64,000 nt of DNA from Microbacterium lacus (GCF_039531105.1 NZ_BAAAPK010000001.1:992001-1056000), one strand, 5' to 3'. Positions 46,837-55,755 are shown, numbered from the stretch's first letter. Notes: generated by a model from the letters alone, not told the origin. Translations and numbers: made by a program.

Positions 46837-48153
46837 TCAGCCCACCTCGGCGCGGGCTTCGGCCCAGCGGGTGTTCAGCTCGTCGAAGTACGACTGCTTG
46901 TCGCCGTCCGCGGCGCCGCGGGCGATGTCGATGAGCTTCTGGCGGTAGAGGTTGCCCCACACGTCGATCTGCGCGGTGTCGGCGATGTTCGTGAACAGCG
47001 CCTCCTGGCCGGTCGGCGCGGCGTTCAGCTCGATGAGCTCGACGCCGGCATCCGAGAGACCGGTGAGGTTCTCCGGAAGCGGCTCGGCCAGCAGGGAGGA
47101 GACCATGCCCTGGTCCTGCGTGAAGCCGGAGTCCTCGATCAGGAAGTCGATCCAGGCCTTCGCGGCCGCCTTGACCGAGGAGTTCTTGTTGATGCCGAGG
47201 TTGTAGTCGCCGCCGACCATCGCGAACTGCGTGCCGTCCGCGACCGCGGGGAAGGTCATGTAGCCGACGACCGAGGGGTCCTCGCCGTTGTCGGACGCCG
47301 CGGCCTGCAGCTGCGAGATGGCCCACGAGCCGAGCGCCATCGTGGCGATCTTCCCGGTCGCGAAGTCGACCTTGGACTGCTCCCAGTTCGTGGTGAGCGG
47401 ATCGGCCTCGGTGTAGCCGGCCTCGACGGTGTCGTAGATCAGGGAGTCGATCGCGAAGATGTCCTCGCCATCGGTCCACGGCGCGTCCTCCGTGGCCATC
47501 GCGTTCATGGCGTCGGGATCGCCCGTGACGGCGCCGATGTTGCCGGACCACTGGCTCAGCGGCCAGCCGTCCTTGTAGTTCGTGTAGAGCGGGATCGCGT
47601 CGGTGTTGTCCTGGACCTTCTTCATCGCCGCGAGCCACTCTTCCTCCGTGGTCGGGGGAGTGGCGACACCGGCCTCCTCGAAGACCGCGGTGTTGTAGAC
47701 GATGCCGTTCGCGTTCCCGCCGAGGGCCAGGCCGTACTGCGTGTCCTCGTAGCTCTTCGCCGCGAGGAAGCGGTAGTCCGCCTGAAGGTCGGCCGTCTTG
47801 CCCAGCGGCTCGAAGAAATCGGCGAACTGGTCGGGCTGCACGCTGTTCGGGATGCCGAGCACATCGCCGTAGTTCTTCGTCGACAAGCGCGTCTTCAGCT
47901 CGCCCTCGTAGTCGGTGATGCCCTCGAACGTGACGTTCGCGTCGGGGTACTTCGCGTGGAACTCCTCGGCGTACTTGTCGAACGTGCCGTCCTGGACGAG
48001 ATCGGTGCGCCAGGTCACGAAGACGACGTCGCCCTTGACCTCGCCGTCGATCGTGTTGTCGGCATCGCTCGCGCCGGATCCGCCCGCGCACGCGCTCACC
48101 GCGACGGCGGTGACGGCGAGCAGTGCGAAGCCCGCCAGTTTCTTGATGGCCAT
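46837..48153 (-). CDS. Carbohydrate ABC transporter substrate-binding lipoprotein
   Basis: A 438-residue family 1 sugar-binding protein. The signal peptide ends at the lipobox VSAC (Cys22). GDVVFVTWRTDLVQDGTFDKYAEEFHAKYPDANVTFEGITDYEGELKTRLSTKNYGDVLGIP is the N-lobe; NGIVYNTAVFEEAGVATPPTTEEEWLAAMKKVQ is the family core. It is first in a seven-gene operon (with two permeases, GH2, GH113-like and kinase), so its ligand should be a mannose-containing oligosaccharide. An AGGAGAG ribosome site lies 6 nt before the ATG; a promoter with an operator sits ~80-115 bp upstream. Confidence 0.92.
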   Translation of the reverse strand: MAIKKLAGFALLAVTAVAVSACAGGSGASDADNTIDGEVKGDVVFVTWRTDLVQDGTFDKYAEEFHAKYPDANVTFEGITDYEGELKTRLSTKNYGDVLGIPNSVQPDQFADFFEPLGKTADLQADYRFLAAKSYEDTQYGLALGGNANGIVYNTAVFEEAGVATPPTTEEEWLAAMKKVQDNTDAIPLYTNYKDGWPLSQWSGNIGAVTGDPDAMNAMATEDAPWTDGEDIFAIDSLIYDTVEAGYTEADPLTTNWEQSKVDFATGKIATMALGSWAISQLQAAASDNGEDPSVVGYMTFPAVADGTQFAMVGGDYNLGINKNSSVKAAAKAWIDFLIEDSGFTQDQGMVSSLLAEPLPENLTGLSDAGVELIELNAAPTGQEALFTNIADTAQIDVWGNLYRQKLIDIARGAADGDKQSYFDELNTRWAEARAEVG

Positions 48154-48234
48154 GTGATCTCTCCTTGTCAGGTTCAGCTGTGAACTGAAGGTGCGGGTGC
48201 CGCGGCGTCGTCGCGCGGAGTTGGTCGCGGGGCC

Positions 48235-48267
48235 ACCCTAGGCACATCGTCACTTGCTTCACAAGCA
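48235..48267 (-). promoter_or_regulatory. Promoter and operator of the mannoside operon
   Basis: On the minus strand TTGTGA (48264-48259) and TAGGGT (48240-48235) are spaced 18 bp apart, an almost ideal promoter. The dyad TGCTT-CAC-AAGCA (48255-48267) covers the -35 box. The divergent LacI-family gene is the obvious candidate repressor. The rest of the ~294-bp gap is A/T-richer than its surroundings and includes CTGATCAG (48326-48333), but nothing else I can assign. Confidence 0.55.
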
Positions 48268-48414
48268 CCCAATGTCAGCGTTGTCTTTCCTTGTCCTTTC
48301 CGCATTCCTGGTCAATAAACAGCCTCTGATCAGGTATTAATCAATGGTCGGGCGATCAGCACTCGCATGAATGTCCGTGGAATGTCCATCGTGGTCATCG
48401 GCCCCTGGCGGTGC

Positions 48415-48420
48415 TAGGCT
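48415..48420 (+). promoter_or_regulatory. -10 box of the divergent LacI gene
   Basis: TAGGCT, predicted start near 48428, giving a ~20-nt leader that contains the ribosome site GGAGG (48435-48439) before the GTG at 48448. Confidence 0.5.
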
Positions 48421-48447
48421 GACGCTCATCCGACGGAGGGTCAGCAG

Positions 48448-49470
48448 GTGACGGTGCAGCAGCGGGCGACGCTCGAGGACGTCGCACGGCTCGCCGGCGT
48501 CAGCTCGAAGACCGTTTCGCGTGTCTTCGCGTCCCGCGAGCTCGTCGCTCCGGACACCGTCGAGCGCGTGCTCGCGGCGGCCAAGCGACTGCGCTTCCGA
48601 CCCAATTCGCTCGCTCGCGGTCTGCGCCGCGGCGGCGGGACGAACACGATCGGGTTCATCATGGGCGAGCTCGGCAACCCGTTCTACTACAAGGTCGCCG
48701 CCGGCATCGAGAAGGAGCTGGCGGCCCACGGTCACGCGCTCGTCGTCGCGACGACCGACGACACCCCTGAGGGCGAGGAGCGTGTCGCCGATGCGCTCCT
48801 CGCGCAGCGGATCGGTGCGCTGCTGCTCATTCCGGTGGCCGAAGACCAGTCCTACCTCGAAGGGGAACGGCAGCTGGGTACGCCCGTGATCGCGATCGAC
48901 CGTCCGGCCCGCAACCTCGTGGCCGACTCGATCGTGCTGGAGAACCACCGAGGCGTGTTCGAGGCCACGACCCGCCTCCTCGAGCGCGGGCACCGCCGGA
49001 TCGGCTACGTCTGCAATCCGGCATCCGTCTACAGCCAGTCCGAGCGCCTGCGCGGTTATCGTGACGCGCTCGCCGTGTACGGAATCCACGACAGCTCGCC
49101 GTGGGAGCGCCTCGAAGACGACCTGTCGATTCCGCCCGAGCGGGTCGTCGGCGAACTGCTCGCGCGCGAGTCGGCGCCGACCGCGGTCATCACGGGAAAC
49201 AACCGAATGACGATCGGCGCCCTGCGGGTGCTGCGCGATCAGGATCCCGGCGCCCGCATCGCCCTGATCGGCTTCGACGACTTCGACACCGCCGACGTCA
49301 TCGGGGTGAGCGTCATCAGCTACGACCCTTACGAGCTCGGGCGTCAGGCGGCGCTGGCCGCGATCGATCGCATCGGAGATCCGTCCGGGTTCACCCGGCA
49401 GCTGCAGTTGCCCACCTGGATCATCGAACGCGGCAGCGGTGAGCGTCCACTGCCCGCACCGTCACCCTGA
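48448..49470 (+). CDS. LacI family transcriptional regulator
   Basis: A 340-residue repressor starting with GTG. HTH/hinge: RATLEDVARLAGVSSKTVSRVFASRELVAPDTVERVLAAAKRLRFRPNSLARGLRRG (residues ~6-62). The core ends with VITGNNRMTIGALRVLRDQDPGARIALIGFDDFDTADVIGVSVISYDPYELGRQAA. It is divergent from the mannoside transporter operon and most likely controls it through the operator at 48255-48267. An esterase-like gene follows after 8 bp and is probably co-transcribed. Confidence 0.92.
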   Translation: MTVQQRATLEDVARLAGVSSKTVSRVFASRELVAPDTVERVLAAAKRLRFRPNSLARGLRRGGGTNTIGFIMGELGNPFYYKVAAGIEKELAAHGHALVVATTDDTPEGEERVADALLAQRIGALLLIPVAEDQSYLEGERQLGTPVIAIDRPARNLVADSIVLENHRGVFEATTRLLERGHRRIGYVCNPASVYSQSERLRGYRDALAVYGIHDSSPWERLEDDLSIPPERVVGELLARESAPTAVITGNNRMTIGALRVLRDQDPGARIALIGFDDFDTADVIGVSVISYDPYELGRQAALAAIDRIGDPSGFTRQLQLPTWIIERGSGERPLPAPSP

Positions 49471-49478
49471 GGAGTCCC

Positions 49479-50444
49479 ATGCCCCGTTTCGACCTTTCCC
49501 CGGCCGAGCTCGAGACCTACGCGCCCGAGATCTCCGAGCCCGCGGATTTCGACGACTTCTGGCGCGAGACGCTCGCCGACGCGCGCGCGCACGACGAGCC
49601 GGTCCGGGTCGAGCCCGTTGCGACGCCGCTCACGAGCGCCGACGTCTTCGATGTCACCTTCCCGGGGTTCGGTGGAGACCCGATCAAGGCATGGCTGCTG
49701 CTTCCTGCGGGCTCTGCGGGACCCCTCCCGACGGTCGTCGAGTTCAACGGCTACGGCGGAGGCCGAGGGCTGCCGGTCGAGCGGCTCGGCTGGGTTTCGT
49801 CCGGCTATGCGCACCTCTTCATGGACACTCGCGGGCAGGGCTCCGCCTGGGGGACCGGTGGCGACACCCCCGACCCGCACGGCACCGGTCCGTCCTTCAG
49901 CGGCTTCATGACCCGCGGCATCGAGAGCCCCGCCGACTACTACTACCGCCGCGTCTACACCGACGCGGTGCGCGCGATCGACGCCGTCCGCACTCTCGAG
50001 CGGGTGGATGCCGACCGCGTGGCGGTCTGCGGAGGCAGCCAGGGCGGCGGCATCACCCTCGCGGCCGCCGGGCTCAGCGACGGCCTCGTCGCCGCGATGC
50101 CGGACGTGCCGTTCCTGTGCCACTTCGAGCGCGCCGTCGGACTGACCGATCGCGATCCGTACCAGGAGATCGTCCGGTACCTGTCCATCCACCGCGGCGC
50201 GGAGCGGCGCGTGTTCGAGACGCTTTCGTACTTCGACGGGGCGAACTTCGCCACGCGCGCGACGGCGCCCGGTCTGTTCTCGGTGGGACTCCTGGACCCG
50301 ATCTGCCCGCCGTCGACCGTGTACGCGACCTACAACCGATATGCGGGCGAGAAGCAGATCGAGGTGTATCCGTTCAACGAGCACGAGGGCGGCACGACGT
50401 ATCAGTGGCTCGCCCAGGCGGCGTTCCTCGGCGCACGCGTCTGA
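49479..50444 (+). CDS. Acetyl xylan esterase / cephalosporin-C deacetylase family (AXE1) esterase
   Basis: A 321-residue alpha/beta-hydrolase, cytoplasmic. The AXE1 layout is intact: N-terminal FDLSPAELETYAPEISEPADFDDFWRETLADAR, VVEFNGYGGGRG (oxyanion region), FMDTRGQGSAWGTGGDTPDP, the nucleophile in VCGGSQGGGI (Ser ~185), Asp in LLDPICPPST (~272) and His in PFNEHEGG (~301). The family removes acetyl groups from short xylo- and other oligosaccharides. Next to a mannoside transporter it may deacetylate imported acetyl-mannan fragments. Ribosome site GAGGAG before the ATG. Confidence 0.9.
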   Translation: MPRFDLSPAELETYAPEISEPADFDDFWRETLADARAHDEPVRVEPVATPLTSADVFDVTFPGFGGDPIKAWLLLPAGSAGPLPTVVEFNGYGGGRGLPVERLGWVSSGYAHLFMDTRGQGSAWGTGGDTPDPHGTGPSFSGFMTRGIESPADYYYRRVYTDAVRAIDAVRTLERVDADRVAVCGGSQGGGITLAAAGLSDGLVAAMPDVPFLCHFERAVGLTDRDPYQEIVRYLSIHRGAERRVFETLSYFDGANFATRATAPGLFSVGLLDPICPPSTVYATYNRYAGEKQIEVYPFNEHEGGTTYQWLAQAAFLGARV

Positions 50445-50463
50445 TCGGCGCGGTGTCGTCCGC

Positions 50464-51939
50464 TCAGTAGTGGACGGAGACCTCGGTGCCCATCGGTGCC
50501 CACTCGAAGACGTAGGCGGCGGCATCCACCGGCATGTTGATGCAGCCGTGGCTCATCACATTGCCGAAATTGTTGTGCCAGTACGCGCCGTGCAGAGCCT
50601 CGTCGCCGTTGTAGTACATGACCCACGGCACGTCGGGCGTGAAGTAGTACGGGGCCTTCGTCAGATCGCGATTGCCCATGTTCTGCGACTCGAGCTTCGC
50701 CCGGATGCGGAAGTTCCCGGTGCTGGAGCTGAAACCCTCGGCGCCGGAGGAGATGTACCAGGACTGCACGACCTGATTGTTCTCGTACAGGTAGGCGCGC
50801 TGCTCGCTGAGGTTGACGTCGATGCGGCGGGCGAGTGTCGTGATGACGGGCGCGACTTCGGTCACCGGCAGGGCGAAAGCGGCGTTGCCGTCCGCGAGCT
50901 GTGCGGCGAAATCCGAGGCGACCGAGGACGTGTCGCCGAGCTCGCGGCCGGAGATGCCCGGGGCGATCTCGCGCAGCACGTCTCCCGAGGAGTCCGTGAT
51001 CACTTTGCCGTCCTCCGCGCCGCGGTTCACCAGCGGCGCCAATTCGTCCACCACGGGCTGAATCGCCGCGGCGTCCGCAGTGATCTCGAATGTGCCGTCG
51101 TCGATCGGTTCGACCGACAGCCACGAGGCGGCCACGGCGCGATCCACCGGCACGGTCCGCTCGGCCCCGACGTAGAAGCCCGCCGCGTCCAGCATGCCGT
51201 TGAGCTTCGCGATGCTCTCGTCGGCGGTCGCGGTGGTGTGCAGGGCCGGAACCTCCACCGGGGTGGCGTCGATCTCGACACGCGTCTGCCCGTCGGCGAG
51301 AGCCTTCTGCAGAGCGAGGCGCACGCTCTCCACGTCGACGCCGGTGCCCGGCACGGCGGGCGTCGCGACGAAGCTCGCCGTCGCCGCGTCGAAGGCGATC
51401 GTCGCGTCGGTCGGTTCGGTGAAAAGCTCGGGTGCCGCCGCGCTGAGGGCCGCGGTCGCCGCCACGGCGTCGATCGAGACGGACGCGCTGTTCGGATCGC
51501 TGAACCAGGAGGTCACGTTCCACATCGGGTGCTCGCCGAACGCGCGGTCGGCGAGTGCCTTCGCGTCCAGGCTCGCACCCAGCTCGGCGCCGGTGACCTC
51601 GGGCTCACCGTCGGCGCCCGCGAGCACGACCGTCGTCTCCGCGAGTCGCTGCTGCAGAGCATCCGCCGCCGCACCCGGGGTCATGCCCCCGACCGGGACG
51701 CCGGCGACGGTGGTTCCGGGCGCGATCAGCACGAGCGACGACGCCACGAGAGCGACGGCGGCGATCGCCGCCGGGATGCCGATCCACAGGCCGAGACGCC
51801 GTTTGCGCGGCGCAGGCTCGGCGGGCGCCCATGCGAGCGGGGGAGTCTCTCCGCCGCCGTCCAGAGGAGCGGTCGACTGTGAATCGGACGCCTCGACAGG
51901 CGCCGTATCGGCGTCCGGTCTGGTCACCAGATCTGTCAT
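50464..51939 (-). CDS. Membrane-anchored L,D-transpeptidase (YkuD) with peptidoglycan-binding domain
   Basis: A 491-residue cell-wall enzyme. A Pro/Asp-rich cytoplasmic tail (1-48) leads to one helix (RLGLWIGIPAAIAAVALVASSLVLIA, ~48-73), so the rest is outside. Residues ~75-330 match two copies of the PG_binding_4-type module (VPVGGMTPGAAADALQQRLAET; FYVGAERTVPVDRAVAASWLSVEPIDDGTFEI). The YkuD domain starts at RIDVNLSEQRAYLYENNQVV; the catalytic motif is HGAYWHNNFGNVMSHGCINMPV with Cys466. It makes 3-3 peptide cross-links in peptidoglycan. Converges with the esterase gene. Confidence 0.94.
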   Translation of the reverse strand: MTDLVTRPDADTAPVEASDSQSTAPLDGGGETPPLAWAPAEPAPRKRRLGLWIGIPAAIAAVALVASSLVLIAPGTTVAGVPVGGMTPGAAADALQQRLAETTVVLAGADGEPEVTGAELGASLDAKALADRAFGEHPMWNVTSWFSDPNSASVSIDAVAATAALSAAAPELFTEPTDATIAFDAATASFVATPAVPGTGVDVESVRLALQKALADGQTRVEIDATPVEVPALHTTATADESIAKLNGMLDAAGFYVGAERTVPVDRAVAASWLSVEPIDDGTFEITADAAAIQPVVDELAPLVNRGAEDGKVITDSSGDVLREIAPGISGRELGDTSSVASDFAAQLADGNAAFALPVTEVAPVITTLARRIDVNLSEQRAYLYENNQVVQSWYISSGAEGFSSSTGNFRIRAKLESQNMGNRDLTKAPYYFTPDVPWVMYYNGDEALHGAYWHNNFGNVMSHGCINMPVDAAAYVFEWAPMGTEVSVHY

Positions 51940-51958
51940 GCCATCACCCCCCGGCTGT

Positions 51959-52001
51959 GAACACGTGTTCTCTCATGGTACGGGAGAGCGGAACCGTACC
52001 A
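51959..52001. promoter_or_regulatory. Palindromes upstream of the L,D-transpeptidase gene
   Basis: GAACACGTGTTC (51959-51970) is a perfect 12-bp palindrome. TGGTACGG (51976-51983) and CCGTACCA (51994-52001) are perfect inverted repeats around a 10-nt loop. On the minus strand TACCAT (51980-51975) could be the -10, placing the first palindrome on the start site. These look like regulator-binding sites, possibly for cell-envelope stress control. Confidence 0.4.
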
Positions 52002-52110
52002 GGCAACGGATGCATCACGCTCCATGCAGGCAGGGCGATTCTTGGCGACCTCGGCAGGTAACGGTTTTGTAAACACCCTGAGCAAATTCGCCCGAAGGCT
52101 TGCGTTGAGA

Positions 52111-52137
52111 ATGTTCGTAAGGTGTACTAACAAACAT
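52111..52137. promoter_or_regulatory. 27-bp palindrome overlapping the start codon of the ROK regulator
   Basis: ATGTTCGTAAG and CTAACAAACAT form 11-nt arms matching at 9 positions around GTGTA. The right arm ends inside the ATG (52136-52138). Size and symmetry fit a ROK/NagC-type operator, giving autoregulation by the gene's own product. Confidence 0.5.
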
Positions 52138-53323
52138 GTCCTCCACGGAAGCGCACCGCAGCTCGTCCCTTCTCGAGCAGCAGCCCGCCGCCAACGCGCG
52201 CGCCTTCGGCGCCGGGCGGGCTCTCCGGCACGGCGGCAAGGTCCTGCCCGAGCATGCGCGCGGGCACAACCGCTCGCTCCTGCTGCAGACGCTCTTCCAT
52301 CAGGGAGCCATGAGCCGTGCCGACCTCAGCCGCGAGACCGGACTCACGCGCGTCACGATCTCGGACCTGATCGCCGAGCTCATCGCCGACGGCTTCGTCG
52401 CCGAGATGGGAGTGCGCGAAGCCTCGGGCCCCGGCAAGCCCGCGATCCTGGTCGACCTCGACCGCGCCGGCCACCGCATCGTCGGCATCGACCTGTCCGG
52501 CGCCGACTCGTTCATCGGGGCGGTCCTGACCTTCGACGGGGAGATCGTCGCGCGCCGCGAGGTCCCGATCGCGACCGACGGCGCCGTCGTCGGCGCCGTC
52601 GTCCAGCTCGCCCGTGATCTCGTCGCCGACGCGGACGCCCCGGTGCTCGGGGTCGGCGTCGGCACCCCCGGAGTCATCGACGACCACGGCGTGATTCTCA
52701 CCGCCCCCAATCTGCGGTGGGCCGGCTTCGACCTCCAGGGCGCGCTCGCCCGCGCCCTGGAACTGCCCGTCCTCGTCGCGAACGACGCGAACGCCGCCGT
52801 CCTCGCCGAGTACACCTTCGGCGGCGCCGGGGACGACGTCCTGCTGGTCAAGGTCGGCCGCGGTGTCGGCTCGGGTCTGCTCGCCTCCGGGCAGCCCATG
52901 CGCGGTGCGCACTTCGCCGCGGGCGAGATCGGCCATGTCACGGTCGGCACGGACGGTGGCCCGGTGTGCGTGTGCGGAAAAGTCGGATGCCTCGAGGCGT
53001 GGCTCGCCGTGCCGGCGCTGACCGAGCGACTCGGTGCGGCATCCGACGACGCCCGCGAGGGCATCCTGCGCGACGCGGGCGAGCGTCTCGGCATCGCCCT
53101 CGCGCCGATCGTCGGCGTGCTGGACGTCTCGGAGATCGTGCTCTCCGGCCCCCCTGAACTTCTCGATGGACCCCTCGCCCAGGCGACCGTCGAGACCCTC
53201 CGCGCACGGACGCTCGCCGAGTTCCACGACGGCGTCCGCGTGCGGATGACGGAGCAAGGCCAGGACATCGTCCTGCGCGGAGCGGCCGTCATGGTCCTGT
53301 CCGGTCAGCTCGGGGTCTCCTGA
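52136..53323 (+). CDS. ROK family transcriptional regulator
   Basis: A 395-residue protein with an N-terminal winged HTH (LLLQTLFHQGAMSRADLSRETGLTRVTISDLIAELIADGFVAEMG, ~48-92) and a C-terminal ROK sugar-binding domain (IDLSGADSFIGAVLTFDGEI; GVGTPGVIDDHGVILTAPNLRW; NDANAAVLAEYTFGG; GEIGHVTVGTDGGPVCVCGKVGCLEAWLA). The zinc motif CVCGKVGCLE is complete. It stands 77 bp before an ABC transporter, ROK kinase and nagB, and resembles the NagC/RokB type that responds to amino sugars. Likely an autoregulated repressor of the following operon. Confidence 0.92.
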   Translation: MSSTEAHRSSSLLEQQPAANARAFGAGRALRHGGKVLPEHARGHNRSLLLQTLFHQGAMSRADLSRETGLTRVTISDLIAELIADGFVAEMGVREASGPGKPAILVDLDRAGHRIVGIDLSGADSFIGAVLTFDGEIVARREVPIATDGAVVGAVVQLARDLVADADAPVLGVGVGTPGVIDDHGVILTAPNLRWAGFDLQGALARALELPVLVANDANAAVLAEYTFGGAGDDVLLVKVGRGVGSGLLASGQPMRGAHFAAGEIGHVTVGTDGGPVCVCGKVGCLEAWLAVPALTERLGAASDDAREGILRDAGERLGIALAPIVGVLDVSEIVLSGPPELLDGPLAQATVETLRARTLAEFHDGVRVRMTEQGQDIVLRGAAVMVLSGQLGVS

Positions 53324-53400
53324 GCTCGGTCGGCGATCGCAACCCCCCGGATGGGCCACCCGGCCCACCGAAACACCAAGAAGAACACGAAGGAAGACAC

Positions 53401-54687
53401 ATGAACCACAAGCTCGGAGCCCTCGCGCTCGTCGGCGCTTCGGCCGTCGTCCTCGCCGGCTGCGCCGGTGGCAGCGGGAGCGCGCCCAGCGAGGCGGCGA
53501 CCGGCGACCTGACGGTGTGGCTCGTCGGCGCCGACACGCCCCAGACGGCGCGCGACTACCTCAAGGAGACGTTCGAGTCCGAGAACGACGGGTGGACCCT
53601 CACTGTCGAGGAGAAGACCTGGGCGGACGTCTCGGACACGTACACTGCGGCGCTGTCCTCCAACGACTCGCCCGACGTCGTCGAGGTGGGCAACACCCAG
53701 GCGCTCGGCTTCGCCGACGCGGGGCTGTTCCTGGACATCTCCGACATCCAGGACAAGATCGGCGGCGATGACCTGCTGTCGGGTCTGGTGGATGCCGGCA
53801 CCTACGACGGTGCACTCTACGCCGCTCCGTACTACGCGGGCGGGCGCATCGTCTTCTACACCCCGCAGATCGTCGGTGACACGCTGCCGACCACACTCGA
53901 CGAGTACGTCGCCCAGGGCATCGCGCTGAAGACGGACACCGTCTCGGGCATCTACGCGCCGGGCAAGGACTGGTACAACGCGCTGCCCTACGTCTGGGCG
54001 CACGGCGGCGAGATCGCCGTCCAGGACGGTGACACGTGGGACGCGCAGTTCTCCAGCAAGGAGAGCCTGGCGGGCCTCGAGCAGCTGCAGGACGTTTACC
54101 TGAACGCGTCGGTCGCACCCGTGGACGGCAACGAGCGTCTCGGCAACATCGACTTCTGCGCCGGGGAGGTCGGCTTCCTCTCCAGCCCTGCGTGGGCGGC
54201 CGGCAACATCACGGGCGACTGGCCTTGGGGCGATGAGGCCGCGGGCGAAGAGGTCTCGGAGGGCTGCCCCGACACGTACGGGTCCGACCTCGGCGCCTTC
54301 GCGCTGCCCGGCATGAAGGCCGGTGAGACCGCGCCGATCTTCGCGGGCGGCTCGAACGTCGCCGTCGCGACGAAGTCCGACTCACCGGAGAAGGCCAAGG
54401 CCGCGCTGGAGATCATGCTCTCGGAGGGCTACCAGAAGCTCCTCGCCGAGCAGGGGCTGACCCCGGGCATCAAATCGGCGGCGCAGTACCTGCCCGACAC
54501 CCCGATCGCCAAGGCGCAGGCCGAGGCGCTCGCGAACTCGAAGTTCACCCCGACGAGCCCGAAGTGGGCCGAGGTCGAAGCCGCGCAGATCATCCCCGAC
54601 GCACTGGTGAAGATCGCGCAGGGTGGTGACGTGAAGGCGATCGCCGAAGAGCTCGACACCGCCATCGAGGCGATCCTCAACAAGTAG
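53401..54687 (+). CDS. Carbohydrate ABC transporter substrate-binding lipoprotein (amino-sugar system)
   Basis: A 428-residue family 1 binding protein with lipobox LAGC (Cys21). GDLTVWLVGADTPQTARDYLKETFESENDGWTLTVEEKTWADVSDTYTAAL, then DVVEVGNTQALGFADAGLFLDIS and YAAPYYAGGRIVFYTPQIV match the NgcE/DasA-like group for N-acetylglucosamine and chitobiose uptake in actinobacteria. Substrate is inferred mainly from neighbours (ROK kinase, nagB). Two Cys (IDFCAG and SEGCPD) might form a disulfide. The permeases follow after ~100 bp containing a hairpin. Confidence 0.9.
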   Translation: MNHKLGALALVGASAVVLAGCAGGSGSAPSEAATGDLTVWLVGADTPQTARDYLKETFESENDGWTLTVEEKTWADVSDTYTAALSSNDSPDVVEVGNTQALGFADAGLFLDISDIQDKIGGDDLLSGLVDAGTYDGALYAAPYYAGGRIVFYTPQIVGDTLPTTLDEYVAQGIALKTDTVSGIYAPGKDWYNALPYVWAHGGEIAVQDGDTWDAQFSSKESLAGLEQLQDVYLNASVAPVDGNERLGNIDFCAGEVGFLSSPAWAAGNITGDWPWGDEAAGEEVSEGCPDTYGSDLGAFALPGMKAGETAPIFAGGSNVAVATKSDSPEKAKAALEIMLSEGYQKLLAEQGLTPGIKSAAQYLPDTPIAKAQAEALANSKFTPTSPKWAEVEAAQIIPDALVKIAQGGDVKAIAEELDTAIEAILNK

Positions 54688-54694
54688 TACACCT

Positions 54695-54727
54695 GGAGGG
54701 GTCCAGGTGCACTGCCTGGACCCCTCC
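54695..54727 (+). other. Hairpin between binding-protein and permease genes
   Basis: GGAGGGGTCCAGG (54695-54707) and CCTGGACCCCTCC (54715-54727) form a perfect 13-bp stem with a 7-nt loop, 7 nt after the lipoprotein stop. Same position as in the mannoside operon; likely sets a higher lipoprotein-to-permease ratio. Confidence 0.65.
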
Positions 54728-54786
54728 GGCCTGCCCGCCGTCGGCATCCGCCGATTGCCCATCATCTTCCCTGGAGAGGAGACGAC

Positions 54787-55755
54787 ATGAGCGAGACCGC
54801 CACCGCGGAACGGTCGAAGGCGACCGCCGCCGGGCGTCCGCCCGTCTCACGCGAACGAGTACGAGCCCGCCGCGAAGCACGCGGCGCGTGGGTGCTGCTC
54901 GGGCCGTCGCTGATCATCCTCGGCGTCATGGTCGCGTACCCCGCCGTCCTCATGGTCATCCAGTCCTTCACGGACTACACCGTGAAGAACAAGGTGCTCG
55001 GCACGACCCCGAACGTCGTGTGGTTCGAGAACTACATCGCGCTGTTCTCCGAATCGGACTTCCCGGCCGTGCTCATGCGCAGCCTCGGCCTCATGGTCGT
55101 CCTCACGTTCCTGAACATGCTGTTCGGCATCCTGGTCGCCGTTCTGATGACGCGGCTGGGCCGCGCCTGGCGCATCGTGGTCTCCGTCGGCCTGCTCCTC
55201 GCGTGGGCGATGCCGCCCCTGACCGCGACCGTCGTCTGGGGCTGGATCTTCGACACGCAGTACGGCGTCGTCAACTGGGCCTTGAACGCGGTCACGGGTA
55301 CGTCGGATTGGACGAATCACTCCTGGCTGCTCAACCCCTGGTCGTTCTTCTTCGTGCTGACGATCATCATCGTCTGGCAGTCCGTCCCGTTCGTCGCGTT
55401 CACCACGTACGCGGCGCTCGGTCAGGTGCCGGGCGAAGTCCTCGAGGCGGCATCCCTCGACGGCGCGACCGGCCTGAAGCGCTTCGGATTCGTCGTGTTC
55501 CCTTATCTGCGCAGTGTTCTCACGGTCGTCCTGGTCCTGCAGATCATCTGGAACCTGCGCATCTTCACGCAGGTGTACGCCCTGCAGAGCCGCGGCGGCA
55601 TCGCCGCCGAGACGAACGTCCTCGGCACGTACCTGTTCCGGCAGGGCGTCGGCGAATTCGGCGCGACGGCCGCGATCGGCGTCGTCATGGTCATCCTGCT
55701 GCTCACGCTCTCGTGGGGGTACGTCCGCAGCACGCTCAAGGAGGAGGAGCTGTGA
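54787..55755 (+). CDS. Carbohydrate ABC transporter permease (MalF/NgcF-type)
   Basis: A 322-residue protein. Residues 1-35 are basic; six helices follow. The EAA loop is VLEAASLDGATGLKRFGFVVFPYLRSVLT (~residue 218). A ribosome site GGAGAGGAG precedes the ATG. Its stop overlaps the next GTG start (GTGA). Confidence 0.92.
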   Translation: MSETATAERSKATAAGRPPVSRERVRARREARGAWVLLGPSLIILGVMVAYPAVLMVIQSFTDYTVKNKVLGTTPNVVWFENYIALFSESDFPAVLMRSLGLMVVLTFLNMLFGILVAVLMTRLGRAWRIVVSVGLLLAWAMPPLTATVVWGWIFDTQYGVVNWALNAVTGTSDWTNHSWLLNPWSFFFVLTIIIVWQSVPFVAFTTYAALGQVPGEVLEAASLDGATGLKRFGFVVFPYLRSVLTVVLVLQIIWNLRIFTQVYALQSRGGIAAETNVLGTYLFRQGVGEFGATAAIGVVMVILLLTLSWGYVRSTLKEEEL

